DNA from: Warburgia ugandensis
Taxonomy: Eukaryota > Streptophyta > Magnoliopsida > Canellales > Canellaceae
Reading direction: 5' to 3'
NCBI GenBank assembly: GCA_035236585.1
Contig: CP141135.1
Span: forward strand, 7,474,001-7,538,000
Length of the DNA stretch: 64,000 nt
Shown: in pieces, positions 49,301 through 61,520 of the stretch
Position numbering within the stretch: the stretch's first letter is position 1
Layout: each line of letters opens with the position of its first letter
Notes under the pieces: generated by a model
Database searches by the model: none
Told to the model about the DNA's origin: nothing
The model's input: the letters and a program-made list of their open reading frames with translations, nothing else
Program-made: the position numbers and the translations under genes

Positions 49301-52300
49301 GGAAAAAGATTTAGAGAATGTGAGATCGGAAGTGGGCAGCATGAAAGAAGAACTAGGAAGATTGCAAACCAACGTCGCAGCCATAGGAGAGTACCTGATG
49401 GAGATCCGGGCTTGGATGAGACAGAAGCAGGGTGGGGAAGAAATGCCCTTGAATCAAGCTGGGGATAGAGGACGACAAGCACCGGAGACAGGGGAGTCAT
49501 CGGGTGGGGATAACCAGGTCCTGCCGGAGATCCCGAGGCTCGAACTCAGACGCCTGGACCTCCCGATCTTCAATGGCAACGACCCTCATGGCTGGCTTTG
49601 TCGAGCTGAGCGGTATTTCCAGTTAAACCGACTCCCGGAAGGGGAGAAGGTGACGGCGGCGTCTGTGTGTTTGGAGGGAGAAGCCTTCCACTGGTTTCTC
49701 TGGACTGACGCCCGATCACCGGTCCATTCTTGGCAGATTTTCCGGACTGCCCTTCTCCAAAGGTTCCGGCCATCGCAGTTTGACGACGACTACGAGGCCC
49801 TATTGTCACTCCGGCAGGTCGTCTCCGTCGCCGACTACCGACGTGATTTTGAGCTGATGTCGGGACCCCTGGTGGATCTGCCCGACGACCTACTGAGGGG
49901 GGCTTTTCTAAATGGGCTAAGGGAGGAGTTAAAGGCCGAGGTGATGATGTTTCGGCCCGCTTCGCTAGCTGGGCTTATGGACCTGGCCCAGAAGATTGAG
50001 GAAAAAAATGAAGCCCTTGAACGGGTACGAGCCCAAGGGAACAAGAGTGGGCTTGGACCTTGAACATTGTGGGGTCATGGGCCTTCCCAAAAGGGCCATG
50101 CCGTTGAAACTAGCCCACAGGGGCAATTTGGTAATTTTCCCACGCAAACCTACGCCCGCTCTCCGGAGACGACGAAGGAGCTAGGGTTTCGGGGAGAACG
50201 GTCATCCCGCATGGGAGAACCTTCCCCGGCCCGGCGGGACACTTTCCGGCGACTTACAGAGAAAGAACTCCAGCAGAAACGGGCTATGGGGCTTTGCTTT
50301 CGATGCGACGAAAAGTTTTCTCCAGGGGCATCGATGCAAGAATCGCCAGTTGCAGGTCCTTCTAGGCGAGGATGGCGACGAAGGGGAAGATCCGGACACC
50401 CAGAACCCCGACGATGAAGGCCAGTGCAAGGAGGAAACGACCTGACTGGAGCTATCCATGCAAGCTCTAGTCGGGATGTCGGTCGCCAACGTTATGAAAT
50501 TACGTGGGCTTCTGGAACACAGGGAAGTGGTGGTCCTTGTCGACACGGGGGCTTCCCATAATTTTATATCCCGGAGGTTGGTTGATGACCTACACCTTCC
50601 GATCACCAACACCCGGTCGTTCGGAGTACAGGTGGGAGACGGATTTTGCATCCGTGGTTCTGGGGTATGCCGGAACCTAGTCCTGCGCCTTCCTGGGTTG
50701 GTCATCAAACACCATTTCCATCCCTTCGAACTGAGCGGAACAGACATGGTTCTTGGCATGGCATGGCTGCGTACTCTTGGCAACGTTTCTGCCAACTACC
50801 TCGAGCTCACCATGGAGTTCGTTCTGCAGGGCCAGAGGGTTACTCTTAAGGGCGACCCATCCCTGTCCAGGTCACTCTTATCCTTCAAAGCACTACAACG
50901 TGCCATCCCCTACTCCGGTGCAAGCTACATGGTTGAGTATCAAGGCCTTCAGCTAGAGATGGACACGCAACCACCACCTTCGGACCAACCCCGTCTAAAA
51001 CTTCTACTAGACCAGTATGCCCATCTCTTTGATCAGCCATAGAAATTTCCTGTTAACCGACTACAAGATCATGCCATCAGGGTCCCAGACCATACAACAC
51101 CACCTAATATTAGGCCATACCATTATCCACACTGCCAAAAGAACGAGATTGAGAGGATCATCAAACAATTGTGGGAGGCGGGCATCATTCAGGCCAGCAC
51201 TAGTCCCTATTCCAGCCCAGTACTCTTAGTTAAGAAGAAAGATGGAGGTTGGCGTTTTTGCGTGGATTACCGCGCCCTTAACAAGATCACCGTTCCAGAT
51301 AAATTTCCCATCCCAACAATTGATGAACTATTGGACGAACTAGGTGGAGCTACTGTTTTCTCTAAACTGGATCTTCAATCCGGCTACTATCAAATTCGCA
51401 TCAAGAAAGAGGATGTTCCCAAGACGGCGTTTAGGATGCATGAGGGCCACTACGAGTTTTTGGTCATGCCCTTCGGCCTGACCAATGCACCCTCCACTTT
51501 TCAGGCTCTTATGAACGACATCTTCCGCCACTATCTCCGTAAGTTCGTCCTGGTTTTCTTTGATGACATACTTGTTTACAGTCCTGATATCCACCTACAT
51601 TTAGAGCATCTGGAAATGGTACTGAAATTGTTGGCCTCTCATAACTTAGTTGTTAACAAAAAGAAGTGCTGCTTTGCACAATCTCAATTGGAATATTTAG
51701 GCCATATAATCTCAGCAGATGGAGTCGCCGCTGATAACTCAAAGATAGACTGTATGCTCCACTGGCCTACTCCACAAGATATTATAGCATTAAGGGGTTT
51801 TTTGGGCCTCACTGGGTACTATCGCAAATTTGTACAAAACTATGGCATTATTGCTGCACCCCTGACCAATCTTCTAAAGAAAGATAGCTTCCATTGGTCA
51901 ATGGAGGCACAACAAGCCTTCAACAACTTAAAGCACGCCATGACGACGGTGCCCGTACTAGCTATTCCCAACTTTAACAAGCCATTCATTTTGGAGACTG
52001 ATGCGTCGGGTAAAGGCATTGGAGCAGTTCTCATGCAAGAGGGAAGGTCAATTGCCTTCTTTAGCTAATCACTCTCTCCCCATGCTCAGTCCAAATCGGT
52101 ATATGAAAGGGAACTTATGGCGGTTGTTCTCTCTGTTCAGAAGTGGCGCCATTACTTGTTAGGCCAGAAGTTCACTATCTTAACAGATCAAAGGAGCCTC
52201 CAATTCCTCCTGCACCAGAACGTCCTTAGCAGTGAGCAGCAGAAGTGGCTCATCAAATTACTGGGTTTCAACTTTGACATTCACTACAAACCAGGCAAGC

Positions 52301-55300
52301 ATAATCGGGCAGCTGATGCCCTCTCCAGAATAGATAACAAAGGCTTCACTGATGCATGCAACACTTCTGCCCCTGAGCATGCATCAGACCTGATGCACCC
52401 TTCTCCTTTCATTGCTCTTTCAGTAGTCCAGCATTCGGCCTTACAAGCTTTACAAGAGGAGATCAGACTCGATGGGACTTTAGGCCCCATCCTCCAGGAC
52501 TTATTGGCTGGCCTGAACCATCACAAAGGATTCTCTTTGCGTCATGGCCACTTGCTCTTCTATGATAGACTCGCTATCCCCAAGACTTCTGTTCGAATTC
52601 CCATCCTACTAAGGGAATTTCACTCCACTCCAGCAGGTGGACATTCAGGGACCTTTAGGACATTCAAAAGGCTTTCTAATGTGGTCTTTTGGAAGGGAAT
52701 GCGAAAGGATGTGCAGCAATTTGTGGCTTATTGTGAGGTATGCCAGCGGAATAAATACCAAGCCCTTAAACCTGGAGGTCTTCTTCAGCCTTTACCCATT
52801 CCCGAACAAGTCTGGGATGACATTTCTATGGATTTTATTGGCAGCTTACCCAAATCTAAGGGGCTGGATACTATTCTGGTGGTAGTAGACCGTCTTTCCA
52901 AATACTGCCATTTCCTTCCATTGGGCCATCCGTTTTCTGCTCAAGAGGTGGCTGCTCTTTTTATCAAGGATATAGTATGGTTACACGGTTACCCGCGATC
53001 CATTGTATCCGACAGGGACTGTCTCTTTATTAGCCAATTTTGGGCTGAACTATTCAAAATGGCAGGGACTGAGTTAAAGATGAGTACTGCTTACCATCCT
53101 CAAACGGATGGCCAAACGGAAGTCGTCAACCGCTGACTCGAAACCTATTTGCGCTGCTTCACCTACCACCATCCTAAGCTCTGGCCCAAGTGGATTCCTT
53201 GGGCTGAATTCTGGTATAATACTACATTCTAAGGTGCTGCTGGCATGACCCCTTTTAAAGCACTTTATGGGCATGATCCTCCTACTGTGTTACGGCTCTC
53301 GAATGAGGGGTCAGTCGTGGAGGAAGTCAACAGGCAACTTCACAACAGGAATACAATTTTACAAGAACTGAAGAGTAATCTTCTAAAAGCCCAGGCCAGA
53401 ATGAAATCCCAAGCAGATAAAGGCCGCAGGGACATCCAGTTCCTAGGTGACAGAGTTTTTCTGAAACTCCAGCCCTTTAAGTTCAAGAAACTGGCTAAAC
53501 GACCCAATGAAAAACTTAGCCCCCGGTTTTACGGTTCCTACACTATTTTGGAGCGCATTGGCGCAGTAGCCTACCGCCTTGATTTACCCTCCACCACCCG
53601 GATCCATCCTGTTTTCCACGTCTCCCAACTAAAGGCTGCCCTGTCCAATTCAGCCCAATCTCAACCCCTACCTCCTGGACTCACTGAGGAAATGGAACTT
53701 GTCCTATATCCTGACTCCGTCCAGGAAATCAGGTCATTGCCAAATGGATGCACCGAAGTTTTGGTGAAATGGAAAAACCTACCTGAGTGTGATAGCACAT
53801 GGGAGGTCTATGAGGAGTTGGACACTCAATTTCCCTCCTTTCACCTTGAGGACAAGGTGAAACTACTTGGGGGGGGTAATGTTAGACCTCCCATACACCA
53901 CACGTATTCCAGAAAGAAGATATAATTGCAAGGAAACAGAAATACACCTGTTGGCAAAAGATTTTCAGATTTCTCCAGAAGATGATCCAGGGCAGTAGTT
54001 GGTTAGGATATAATTAGTTGTGATGTAGTCAGTTAATAACCAAGTCATGAAGTCAGTTAGGATATACAGATATCCAGTCTGTTACAAAGTTAGGATATAT
54101 AGATATCCAGTCTGTTACAGAAGGAGACGGGAATGGAAGGAAAAAGAAAAGATAAAAGGAGGTGAAGAGGGAGGAAAAAAGGGGGAGGGAAGGGAAGTAA
54201 AAGGGAGTGGGAAGTGCAGAGGAGGAACTGAGGTTCCTACTTCCTACTAGTTCCAGTAATTTGTGTTTTGTTCGATTGAATTGTAAGGTTACTTGTAATT
54301 TCTCCACTTCATCAATAAGGAACTTCAGCTTCTTCTGAAAAAAACTGCTTATTATCAAGTCTCAATTCTTCCTGGCTCAACATCCTATGTTGAAGTTATC
54401 TGGTGCATGTACATTCTTTTCATGAACCAAGTAGTCATTTCTCATATCCGGCCTTTGCACTAGTTACTTAACTGGCATATTGAGGGGTTAGGCTTCTCTT
54501 GCAGAGGTTGCATAGAGGCTTGGGAAAATAGCAAAGTCATTAGTTTGACTAGCCAAGCAGGGGCAGAGAATAAGATCTTGTTAGGATGTATGGGTAAGTC
54601 ACAGATCTTTGTTCCATGTTTCCTTGGAGCACAACAGATGAGAGAGAAAGATCCTAGTGTTTTGTATTGCTACGAGAGAGTTGCCAGTAAACAGATCAAA
54701 CCTCTGACCTATACAATTGCTTCTCATCTCAGGATTTCTTTTACTGTGTTATTGGGATGGTGTTATTTGGACTATAGGAGGAAGGTTTAATCTGCTAAAG
54801 TGCCTTCTATGTTCAAGTTTTTGCTGGACCATTTAATAGTGAAAATTGAACTCTCTTTAAATGCTCATTCTCATGGATGGAAGGAATCATTTTGTAAGCA
54901 CCAGGCTCATGCTTTCGTCTCTTCAATGGTGCAGTTCCTAGGGAAATTTGTACCCCATCCTTGTCATATTGAAGATATATGGTCTTCCTCTACGCCTTTA
55001 TGGAGTTTTTGGATGGTTGGTCCTGTCCTCTCCTTGGCAAGAAGGATAGATGCTTACAGAGGATGATGCCCTTTTAATCTTTTGGTCAATTTGGAAGGTA
55101 TGTGGACAGTAATGTCCAAGGAAGGAGTATTAGGTGGCTATTCGTGGGATTTGTTGGTCTTGTTAGCTCATGCACGTCTTGTAGAAAGAATTTCTTAGAT
55201 ACCAAATTCATACCTCTTTAGGGATCAGAGCATATTATTTTTGACTGGGTGGTGTGGTCATAGCTCAACCTAGGTTGTTCCTTCTCATATTGGGTCTCTT

Positions 55301-56795
55301 GCAGTAAATTTTGATGGGGCTTCCTTCGCCAGTTGGATGGGTGTGGATTGAGTGATCAGGACCGTAGAGCTGTTGTTCCTTGTGCTTTTTGGGTCCCACT
55401 GGTTTAGATACTAATCACCAACCAATGCCAACCTTATACCCAATCTATCATGCTTTTCGTCATTATTGTGTTCCTCTTAAGGAGCTACACTTCAGTCCAC
55501 TGTTTCAAGGATGCATTCCTTTTTATTTGGGTTGAGTTCAAATTCTGCTGTGTACTGATAGAACTCACTATTTGTACTAACTGCTAATATAGGTGGTAGA
55601 TGATCAGAATAATGGATACATGAGTTTATCTAATTGGCGTAGCTTCATGCCACGTCTGGTGATATTACATACTTCCAAGAGTCCCAACTACTAGACATTT
55701 GAACTGTGAAGAAGTTGCAACTCAAATTGTCAAAGTTTTTTAGTTTCAATTTCAATGTTTATTATGCTTTTTTTGGTCTTATTGGTGAAAAAGGTGGATG
55801 CTATGGTATTATATGTGCATGTGGTGTATACATTGTCTTATTCGTGTGTATGGTCATGTGTTCTTTGCAGAGTGGCAAAGCCTGTTTGGGAGATATCATC
55901 TACCGGTACATAACAACTGATCAGTTTTCTCCAGAATGTCTCCTTGATTGCTTGGACTTGTCATCTGAGCACCAAACCCTGGAAATAGCAAACAGGATTG
56001 AAGCTGCCATACATGTCTGGAATCAGAAACACCAGAGAAGACGTTCTCCACAGACAAAGGTGCGGCGGTCATCATGGAGTGGCAAAGTCAAGGGTCTTGT
56101 TGGTGATGCAGACAAGAGCCAACTTCTAGCACATCGGGCTGAGACCCTCTTACAGAGCCTAAGGGTTAGGTACCCTGGTCTCCCGCAGACTGTTTTGGAC
56201 ATGAACAAGATTCAGTACAACAAGGTGAAAACTGATGTTTTATAGTTTTTTCTGCTACTCAAACAAAATATTTTCTTCTCTTGTAGTATTCTTTCTTTAT
56301 GCACAAGCAAAGATCTATTTGATAATTGTTAAAAAAATGATTGACACGAGTCTGTTTGTTTCATTGCAGGATGTGGGCCAGTCAATCCTTGAAAGTTACT
56401 CCAGAGTTACGGAAAGTTTGGCATTCAACATAATGGCTAGAATTGATGATCTGATTTATGTGGATGATGCAACCAAGCAATGTGCTTCAGAGCCAGTTTC
56501 TATGTTTGGACGAGGAGGATTTGGTGGTCTTCCTGTACAAAAAAAGATGTCACCCAGCCCATTTTCGATCAAAAAATCCCCTTATGGTTCACCATTTGCT
56601 ACACCAACATTTTGTTCTTCTACTCCTGTTAGTGGAAGCCCTGCAAGGCTACAGCCTCAAGACAAGAGTAGTCTTTGGGATCACCCAGATGGCAAATTGG
56701 AAAAGCTGGTTCCTGCTGATGCAGTAAAGGAATGGTCATATGCTGGTAACCTAAGTGCTAGAAAGGATTCAGGTGATGCCCTTGAACGAAACTGA
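46347..56795 (+). CDS. ROPGEF1: RopGEF1-like guanine nucleotide exchange factor (PRONE domain), 5 exons
   Basis: It activates plant ROP/RAC small GTPases at the plasma membrane by GDP release, acting in polar growth downstream of receptor kinases. Exons are 46347-46650, 46873-46989, 47058-47596, 55871-56224 and 56370-56795. The frame holds and the protein is 579 residues. The Ser-rich N-terminus is [20 protein letters not shown]. The PRONE domain spans about 102-471, from [20 protein letters not shown] through [11 protein letters not shown] (262-272) to [10 protein letters not shown]. The variable C-tail ends [21 protein letters not shown] in the Arabidopsis RopGEF1 manner, the region linked to autoinhibition. 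The 46347 start matches the family; an upstream in-frame ATG (46101) runs through the GA repeat and is unlikely. Intron 3 is 8.3 kb and carries a SINE and a gypsy element in sense orientation. Its donor (gttcta) is weak. The ROPGEF1 symbol is a best match; paralogues are similar. Confidence 0.93.
47850..47871. repeat. (GAA)n microsatellite
   Basis: About seven GAA units in intron 3 of the RopGEF gene. Confidence 0.9.
48025..48204 (+). mobile_element. Au-type SINE, full length
   Basis: It begins gaaggggagccttgacgc, has a tRNA-like B box (gaggtcacgggttcaaggc), and ends gagcttcgtgcaccggggctgccc. An 18-bp perfect duplication (ttatttattctgaagttc) flanks it at 48007-48024 and 48205-48222. Inserted in intron 3 in the sense direction, it is the youngest-looking SINE copy here. 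Confidence 0.95.
48699..49233 (+). repeat. 5' LTR with three 33-bp subrepeats
   Basis: It starts tgttagacctctc and ends cctggctcaaca. At 48877-48960 the unit gttaggatat-agatatcc-agtctgttacaaa occurs about three times, against two in the 3' LTR, which explains most of the length difference (535 against 503 bp). Confidence 0.95.
49235..49246 (+). promoter_or_regulatory. Primer-binding site (tRNA-Met)
   Basis: tggtatcagagc, the standard complement of the plant initiator tRNA-Met 3' end, lies one base after the 5' LTR. Confidence 0.93.
49299..50445 (+). pseudogene. Gypsy gag with zinc knuckle, interrupted
   Basis: Gag packages element RNA. Reading from 49299 ([13 protein letters not shown]) there is a coiled N-part, then the capsid region with [28 protein letters not shown] and [19 protein letters not shown] at 50061 stops it, and the same frame continues to about 50326. 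There a one-base shift cuts the zinc knuckle: [11 protein letters not shown] lies in one frame and the His-Arg-Cys-Lys part in the next. A further TGA is at 50443. It joins the protease region in the new frame. Confidence 0.88.
50446..53925 (+). pseudogene. Gypsy pol with chromodomain, four in-frame stops
   Basis: One frame runs from about 50446 to 53925, broken only by stops at 51040 (TAG), 52066 (TAA), 53134 (TGA) and 53230 (TAA). Protease shows [11 protein letters not shown]. Reverse transcriptase (51169-51650) has [20 protein letters not shown] and catalytic FFDDILVYS. RNase H ([13 protein letters not shown]) continues past the 52066 stop. Integrase has the [13 protein letters not shown] zinc-finger region, [22 protein letters not shown] and [10 protein letters not shown]. 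The C-terminal chromodomain is [19 protein letters not shown] (53760-53815). Two of the stops could come from a C-to-T change in CAA or CAG. No frameshift is seen in pol. The copy is inactive. Confidence 0.92.
53862..53879 (+). promoter_or_regulatory. Polypurine tract
   Basis: A G-rich run (cttggggggggtaa) directly precedes the 3' LTR start. Confidence 0.85.
53880..54382 (+). repeat. 3' LTR
   Basis: It starts tgttagacctccc and ends cctggctcaaca. It is nearly identical to the 5' LTR apart from two instead of three 33-bp subrepeats, loss of a short 'gatgcattctcaa' segment and a few substitutions. Confidence 0.95.
54388..55870 (+). other. Remaining part of RopGEF intron 3
   Basis: About 1.5 kb of unique-looking intron with small reading frames but no recognised domain. 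It ends in a pyrimidine tract and ttctttgcag acceptor. Confidence 0.6.
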
Positions 56796-58538
56796 TCTAA
56801 AGTTGAATAATTGCAATCTCATGCACTCGGAGGAGGGTTTTGGACGAACTTTGTGGCCAAGCCCTGAGTGGGATTAGATTAGCCTGACATCTTTTTGTAT
56901 AGAAACAAAAGCATTGAACTCAAGTTTTGGTCTTGGTTTCATCGGCTGCTAGGGGAAATCATGTCCGCTCTCTAAATTTATATGGAAATCTGTTGCTCAG
57001 CCTTACAATATTATTTGTACCATCTGTTTTATTAGATGCTTATTTCTACCTCAGTTTGGAAAGAGAGTTCCATTGAAGATGATTACCATGTGCATTGTTC
57101 TGGACAATCACTTGTAAGTCTCCTTTATATGGGCCATGGCCAACCAAGACGATGCAGTTAACAGACTAGAACCAAGTTTTGTTTCAACTGTCAAAATTGT
57201 TCCATTTGGGTTTATTCTACCACTGTGGCTTAGGGGCTGACTTATGTCAACTGTGGGGTGGGTGAATTCATGCTCTATATCTTAATGGTTGGGCAGCACA
57301 TCAAGGGTGGGCCATTAAGAGTATACACACGGTGCATGAATTTGTTTATATGAGCTTAAATCTGGTTGCTAAAATTGTAATCATGGATTTAGTGATGCAA
57401 TATATTCTGCTGAGCATCTGTTTTAATTGCGGTTTTCAAATCAGTAGTCTGATTATGTAGAACTTTGGATTCCCAGCAAACAGTTGGAATCCCAAACATG
57501 TGCAATGTCTAGATTCCAGTGAATGGAATTGTATAATAGTAGTGTGGTAAAAATGCCTTTTGTTTCGAGGGTTGGATTATTCTTGTCTAGGTTTCGTGAA
57601 TGCTACTACAGTATTCCTTACCGTGTAGTTGCGTAGTTTTCAAGTATGATATGTTTCCAAAGTGCCAGTGGAGGCTGCATGTGTACTAGATCCAACAAGC
57701 TCCTTAAAAATGCCTCGTGTAACATCATTCATCTATCTAACCACATCTGGAGAGTACCGGAACTGGATAGATGTGTCGGGGGTGGTAACATTAAGCTGTG
57801 CTTCTTAAAGGAGGTCAAGCAGTCCTAGGACGATAGAACTTTCCTCGGAAAGTCTAAAGGATAAGCTACATAAGCAATAGATTGATGAACAGTCTTAGTT
57901 GAATCCAAGAGCTACTCATTGCATGCTGATGCCTAGATTCACGTAGACAAGGACATACAAGTACCTTTGGAGCTGGTTTAGCAGTATATATTGGCGAAGT
58001 GAATCATTCAACGATGACTTTTGTGCATAACATTCTCAATCCTCAACTTAATGTTAGCAGCTCTATCTTTTGACTTCTATGCATGATCATCAGAACATGC
58101 TAGTATTGTAAATATAACGAATGTTCCTTTATTGTGTTTCAACCCAGTGTCACATGAAATAAAAAGGACAATATGTATCTGAGTGGAGGCACAAAGCAGC
58201 CGATAGATTTCAATTTAAATTGATTTTGAAGATGAGTTAGATGACCATGTCAACCTAGAAACTCCATCCGACCCTAGTCACAGAAACAACAATGTTAGAA
58301 GGGTTTGAACCCCACATGAATTATTCAACATCTGAGCTATTAAGTGGACTGGGTGAGGCAGGAGGGGTGCCGACCGAGCAGCGAGTACCAAGCTATCCAT
58401 ATCATCAAGGAACCTGAGTTACATAAGGATCCTTGGGAGGAACCATATCCTGGAAAGGCAAAACGGCTTTACATTGGAAACTTGGTGCCATGCAAGTTTA
58501 AGTACGTGCTTCCTTTGTCTGTGGGCATAAATAAAAAT
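56796..58538. other. 3' UTR and downstream region of the RopGEF gene
   Basis: The first few hundred bases should be 3' UTR. I see no second gene and no clear AATAAA within 500 bp of the stop. Confidence 0.45.
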
Positions 58539-58673
58539 GGGCAGCTCTGGTGCATGAAGCTCTCATGTATGCGCAATCTAGGAAGCAGTGGACTACAGGG
58601 TCAATAGTATGCAGCCTTATATTGCATTTTACGCCTTGAACCTGTGAACTCAAAGTCACACAATGACAACTCT
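58539..58673 (-). mobile_element. Degenerate Au-type SINE
   Basis: It reads in reverse: gggcagctctggtgcatgaagctc, then a diverged middle, 'tatgcagccttatattgcatttt', 'cgccttgaacctgtgaactc'. The order matches the minus strand of the 22776 copy, with losses in the centre. I see no target-site duplication. Confidence 0.75.
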
Positions 58674-58710
58674 AGTGTCTCTGTGTGTGAGTGTATGCGT
58701 GTATGTATTA

Positions 58711-58725
58711 GAGAGAGAGAGAGAG
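58711..58725. repeat. Short (GA)n tract
   Basis: A GA run of about 15 bases next to a TG-rich stretch (58682-58708). Confidence 0.85.
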
Positions 58726-58990
58726 GTCAAATCAAAATCCGATCCTGACACGTATGAATTTGAGGAAGCAGAGCGATTCTTGAAACACTGTTCTTCTGAA
58801 TAGTCGAGTTCTGAATCATTTCTACAGGGCTCGCAATTATGTAACTATGTAAAAAAACATCACAAATTCACAATTATGCAACCGTGTAAAAATTTCAAGT
58901 CCACGCGAGGAAATGATGAATGCCATGAATGCACATCGAAGAAACTCGGGATACTTAGTCTACAATAAACAGGTGCTTGTAGGAAAATGA

Positions 58991-59728
58991 GGAGATACAG
59001 AAGTGATCTAGTTACATGTAAGCCACGAGACAAGTTCTGCATTTCCAGTGGTTTATATGTCCAAGCATTTCTCTTTAAATTTTCTGTCGTAAGGTAGTGC
59101 TAGATGGTCAGAGATAAATATACAGTTCTGGGCCATTAACATTGAGATCTCCAAATCGCTATCCAAGTGTCCCATATTGACAAAGTATTGAAGAAAATGC
59201 ATACAAATAATATTCATTTTCACTTTATCCATTGTATATATTGTTCAATATCTTTGATCATGAACCCATTTTCAACTGAAGTCTTGAGGTTTTGGAGATT
59301 CAAACTAGAGTGAAAAGCCCTTTGGAGTATGGGAATGGCCTTCGTATTGAGTATGGGAATGCCCTTTGGAGATACAGAAGTGATCTAGTTACATGTAAGC
59401 CACGAGACAAGTTCTGCATTTCCAGTGGTTTATATGTCCAAGCATTTCTCTTTAAATTTTCTGTCGTAAGGTAGTGCTAGATGGTCAGAGATAAATATAC
59501 AGTTCTGGGCCATTAACATTGAGATCTCCAAATCGCTATCCAAGTGTCCCATATTGACAAAGTATTGAAGAAAATGCATACAAATAATATTCATTTTCAC
59601 TTTATCCATTGTATATATTGTTCAATATCTTTGATCATGAACCCATTTTCAACTGAAGTCTTGAGGTTTTGGAGATTCAAACTAGAGTGAAAAGCCCTTT
59701 GGAGTATGGGAATGGCCTTCGTATTGAG
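58991..59728. repeat. Perfect 377-bp tandem duplication
   Basis: Copy 1 is 58991-59367 and copy 2 is 59368-59728 (the last 16 bases of the unit are missing). Reading them base by base I find no mismatch. Both start ggagatacagaagtgatc and run to 'ggccttcgtattgag'. There is no coding content. Confidence 0.96.
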
Positions 59729-61452
59729 ACAAGTTAAGGGTTTGGGAGGTTACTCTATGGCTTCAAAATACGAATTTGACAAAACCAGAGAGAAAAGCCA
59801 AGGTCATGTTTCCAATTCTGGCACAAGGAAACATAGAGAGAATAAAATCGTATGTATCAGTATCATCCTTCGCAACTGACTTGATTGATTCGTATGCTAA
59901 CTAGTCTTCATATATACACCTCAATAATATTGCAGTACATGCTACTCATATTAAAGATACGCACTCCAAAATACAACTAAAGAGGCTTGTTACTTATAGG
60001 CCCCAACAGATGTAAGAGCAGCTCAATCACTTATAACACAGGTCCAGAGGTCTATTACACTATGAGAACTCAGTTTAGATCTCTCCTTAGTCAATGTCAG
60101 GCACTAAGGTTGTAAATTCCTTAACCACCAGCACCTATTGCACAATAATTTGATGACTGTAGGGCGCCCAAGACATCACTTGCACCATCTACTTGTAGCC
60201 ATGAATTGCAGCTCCAACGACATGGTCATATATGAAGGCCAATGGCTGCCATTACCCGATCCCATATACCGTGATTAATCAGATTGCTTACAGCCGAATT
60301 GAGGGTGTTTGCTGTCTTGCACCATGGGTCTTCTTTCTAATGAGACGCGGTGAAGGACGGTCTTAAGTTAATCTGATTTGTCTCAAGCAAGGAAGTTATC
60401 CTACTTAAAGATGTAGCTATTGGCAGCTTCATGCTGATTGACAAACAACCTAACTGATTAGTAAGATATCTGCATCTAAGCCATTCATCATGCTTGGAAT
60501 GGCTTAGATAGGTTAGAGACCAACTTTTTAAGCTAATTGGATGTTTTTAGCTTATATTTCTTTACGTTAAAAATCATGAATCGTCCATTTTTTATTAATT
60601 TTTACAAAGACAGAAAACAAGCTGTTACGATATTCCAAGTACATTGATTTCTTATAGGTTATCTAATTTTTGTAAACTGAATATGATAAACTACTTAAAT
60701 CTTCCAGATAAAAAGGCTCTAGGGCAAGTGCCTACTTCTTCAGACACTCACAAGCAGCTACTCTTACCAGGACTCTCTTGGGGAGGTTGAGTTTTTCTGC
60801 TTTTAGTTGTAAAAAACAAACTATGAAATCTTTTATCGGCTTTTTTTTTTTTTTAATTCAGAAAAACAGTGACTAGGATCTACTGGATGAGAACTTCAAA
60901 GCATGAACCATCTAAATCAAGAATATCATTATAAATTATTTTGATGTTCAGAAATCTAGACCCACCTAAAGTTATAGCCATTCCTATCCTTCACTAAAGG
61001 ATTCTAGTGCGGAAAAAGGACACATATTACTGTTCTATTTTTATAACATAGTAGAGAAGTCTTCTACGGGGAAACGAAGGATGTTTTCTTGTTCGTAGTG
61101 GTAATATGACTAAGATCTGGGAGAACTTGCGATGTAAAACAGGAAAGTTAAAGCAAGATTTTGAGAGAACACATAAAGCTTTTACTCTTAAGGAGAGCTG
61201 GGCTCAGTACTGTTTTCAGTTACACAAATAGGGAGGTGGTCTGGGATTTTAAGATGGGAAGAAAGGTTTGTGAGTTGAAGTGGAACACCTACAAGTTCTC
61301 TATGAGCTGCGTTGAGACAAGGTCATCTGGGGCAAACAAGACTAACTTTGATGGAAGTTTGACTGTAGGGTCTCTTTTCAGTTCGGTCAATCTATTAGTT
61401 GCTTAGGAGAGGAATGCTGTTCATTGGGAAACCAAGATCCTGTTGAACTCAG
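59729..61452. other. Gene-free region
   Basis: I see no gene, RNA or element that can be supported. It contains a poly-T run near 60840-60855. Confidence 0.4.
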
Positions 61453-61520
61453 TTTGGGGAAGAAGCAGAGCACAAGGGCCTAAAGTATACAGCCTTATCT
61501 TGCATTTTGCAAGAGGCTGT
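61453..61520 (-). mobile_element. Au-type SINE fragment
   Basis: A 68-bp central piece, tttggggaagaagcagagca to ttttgcaagaggctgt, matches the middle of the Au-type SINE in reverse. Both ends are missing. Confidence 0.7.

Larger units (their letters stand above)
48699..54382 (+). mobile_element. Ty3/gypsy chromovirus-type element with short LTRs (Reina-like), in RopGEF intron 3
   Basis: The element is 5.7 kb. LTRs are 48699-49233 and 53880-54382, the duplication tccta is perfect (48694-48698 and 54383-54387), the tRNA-Met primer site is at 49235-49246, and a G-rich tract precedes the 3' LTR. It carries one gag-pol unit ending in a chromodomain. Short LTRs, one ORF and a chromodomain fit the Reina or a neighbouring chromoviral clade (inference). 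Several stops and one frameshift inactivate it. It lies in the same direction as the host gene. Confidence 0.95.
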
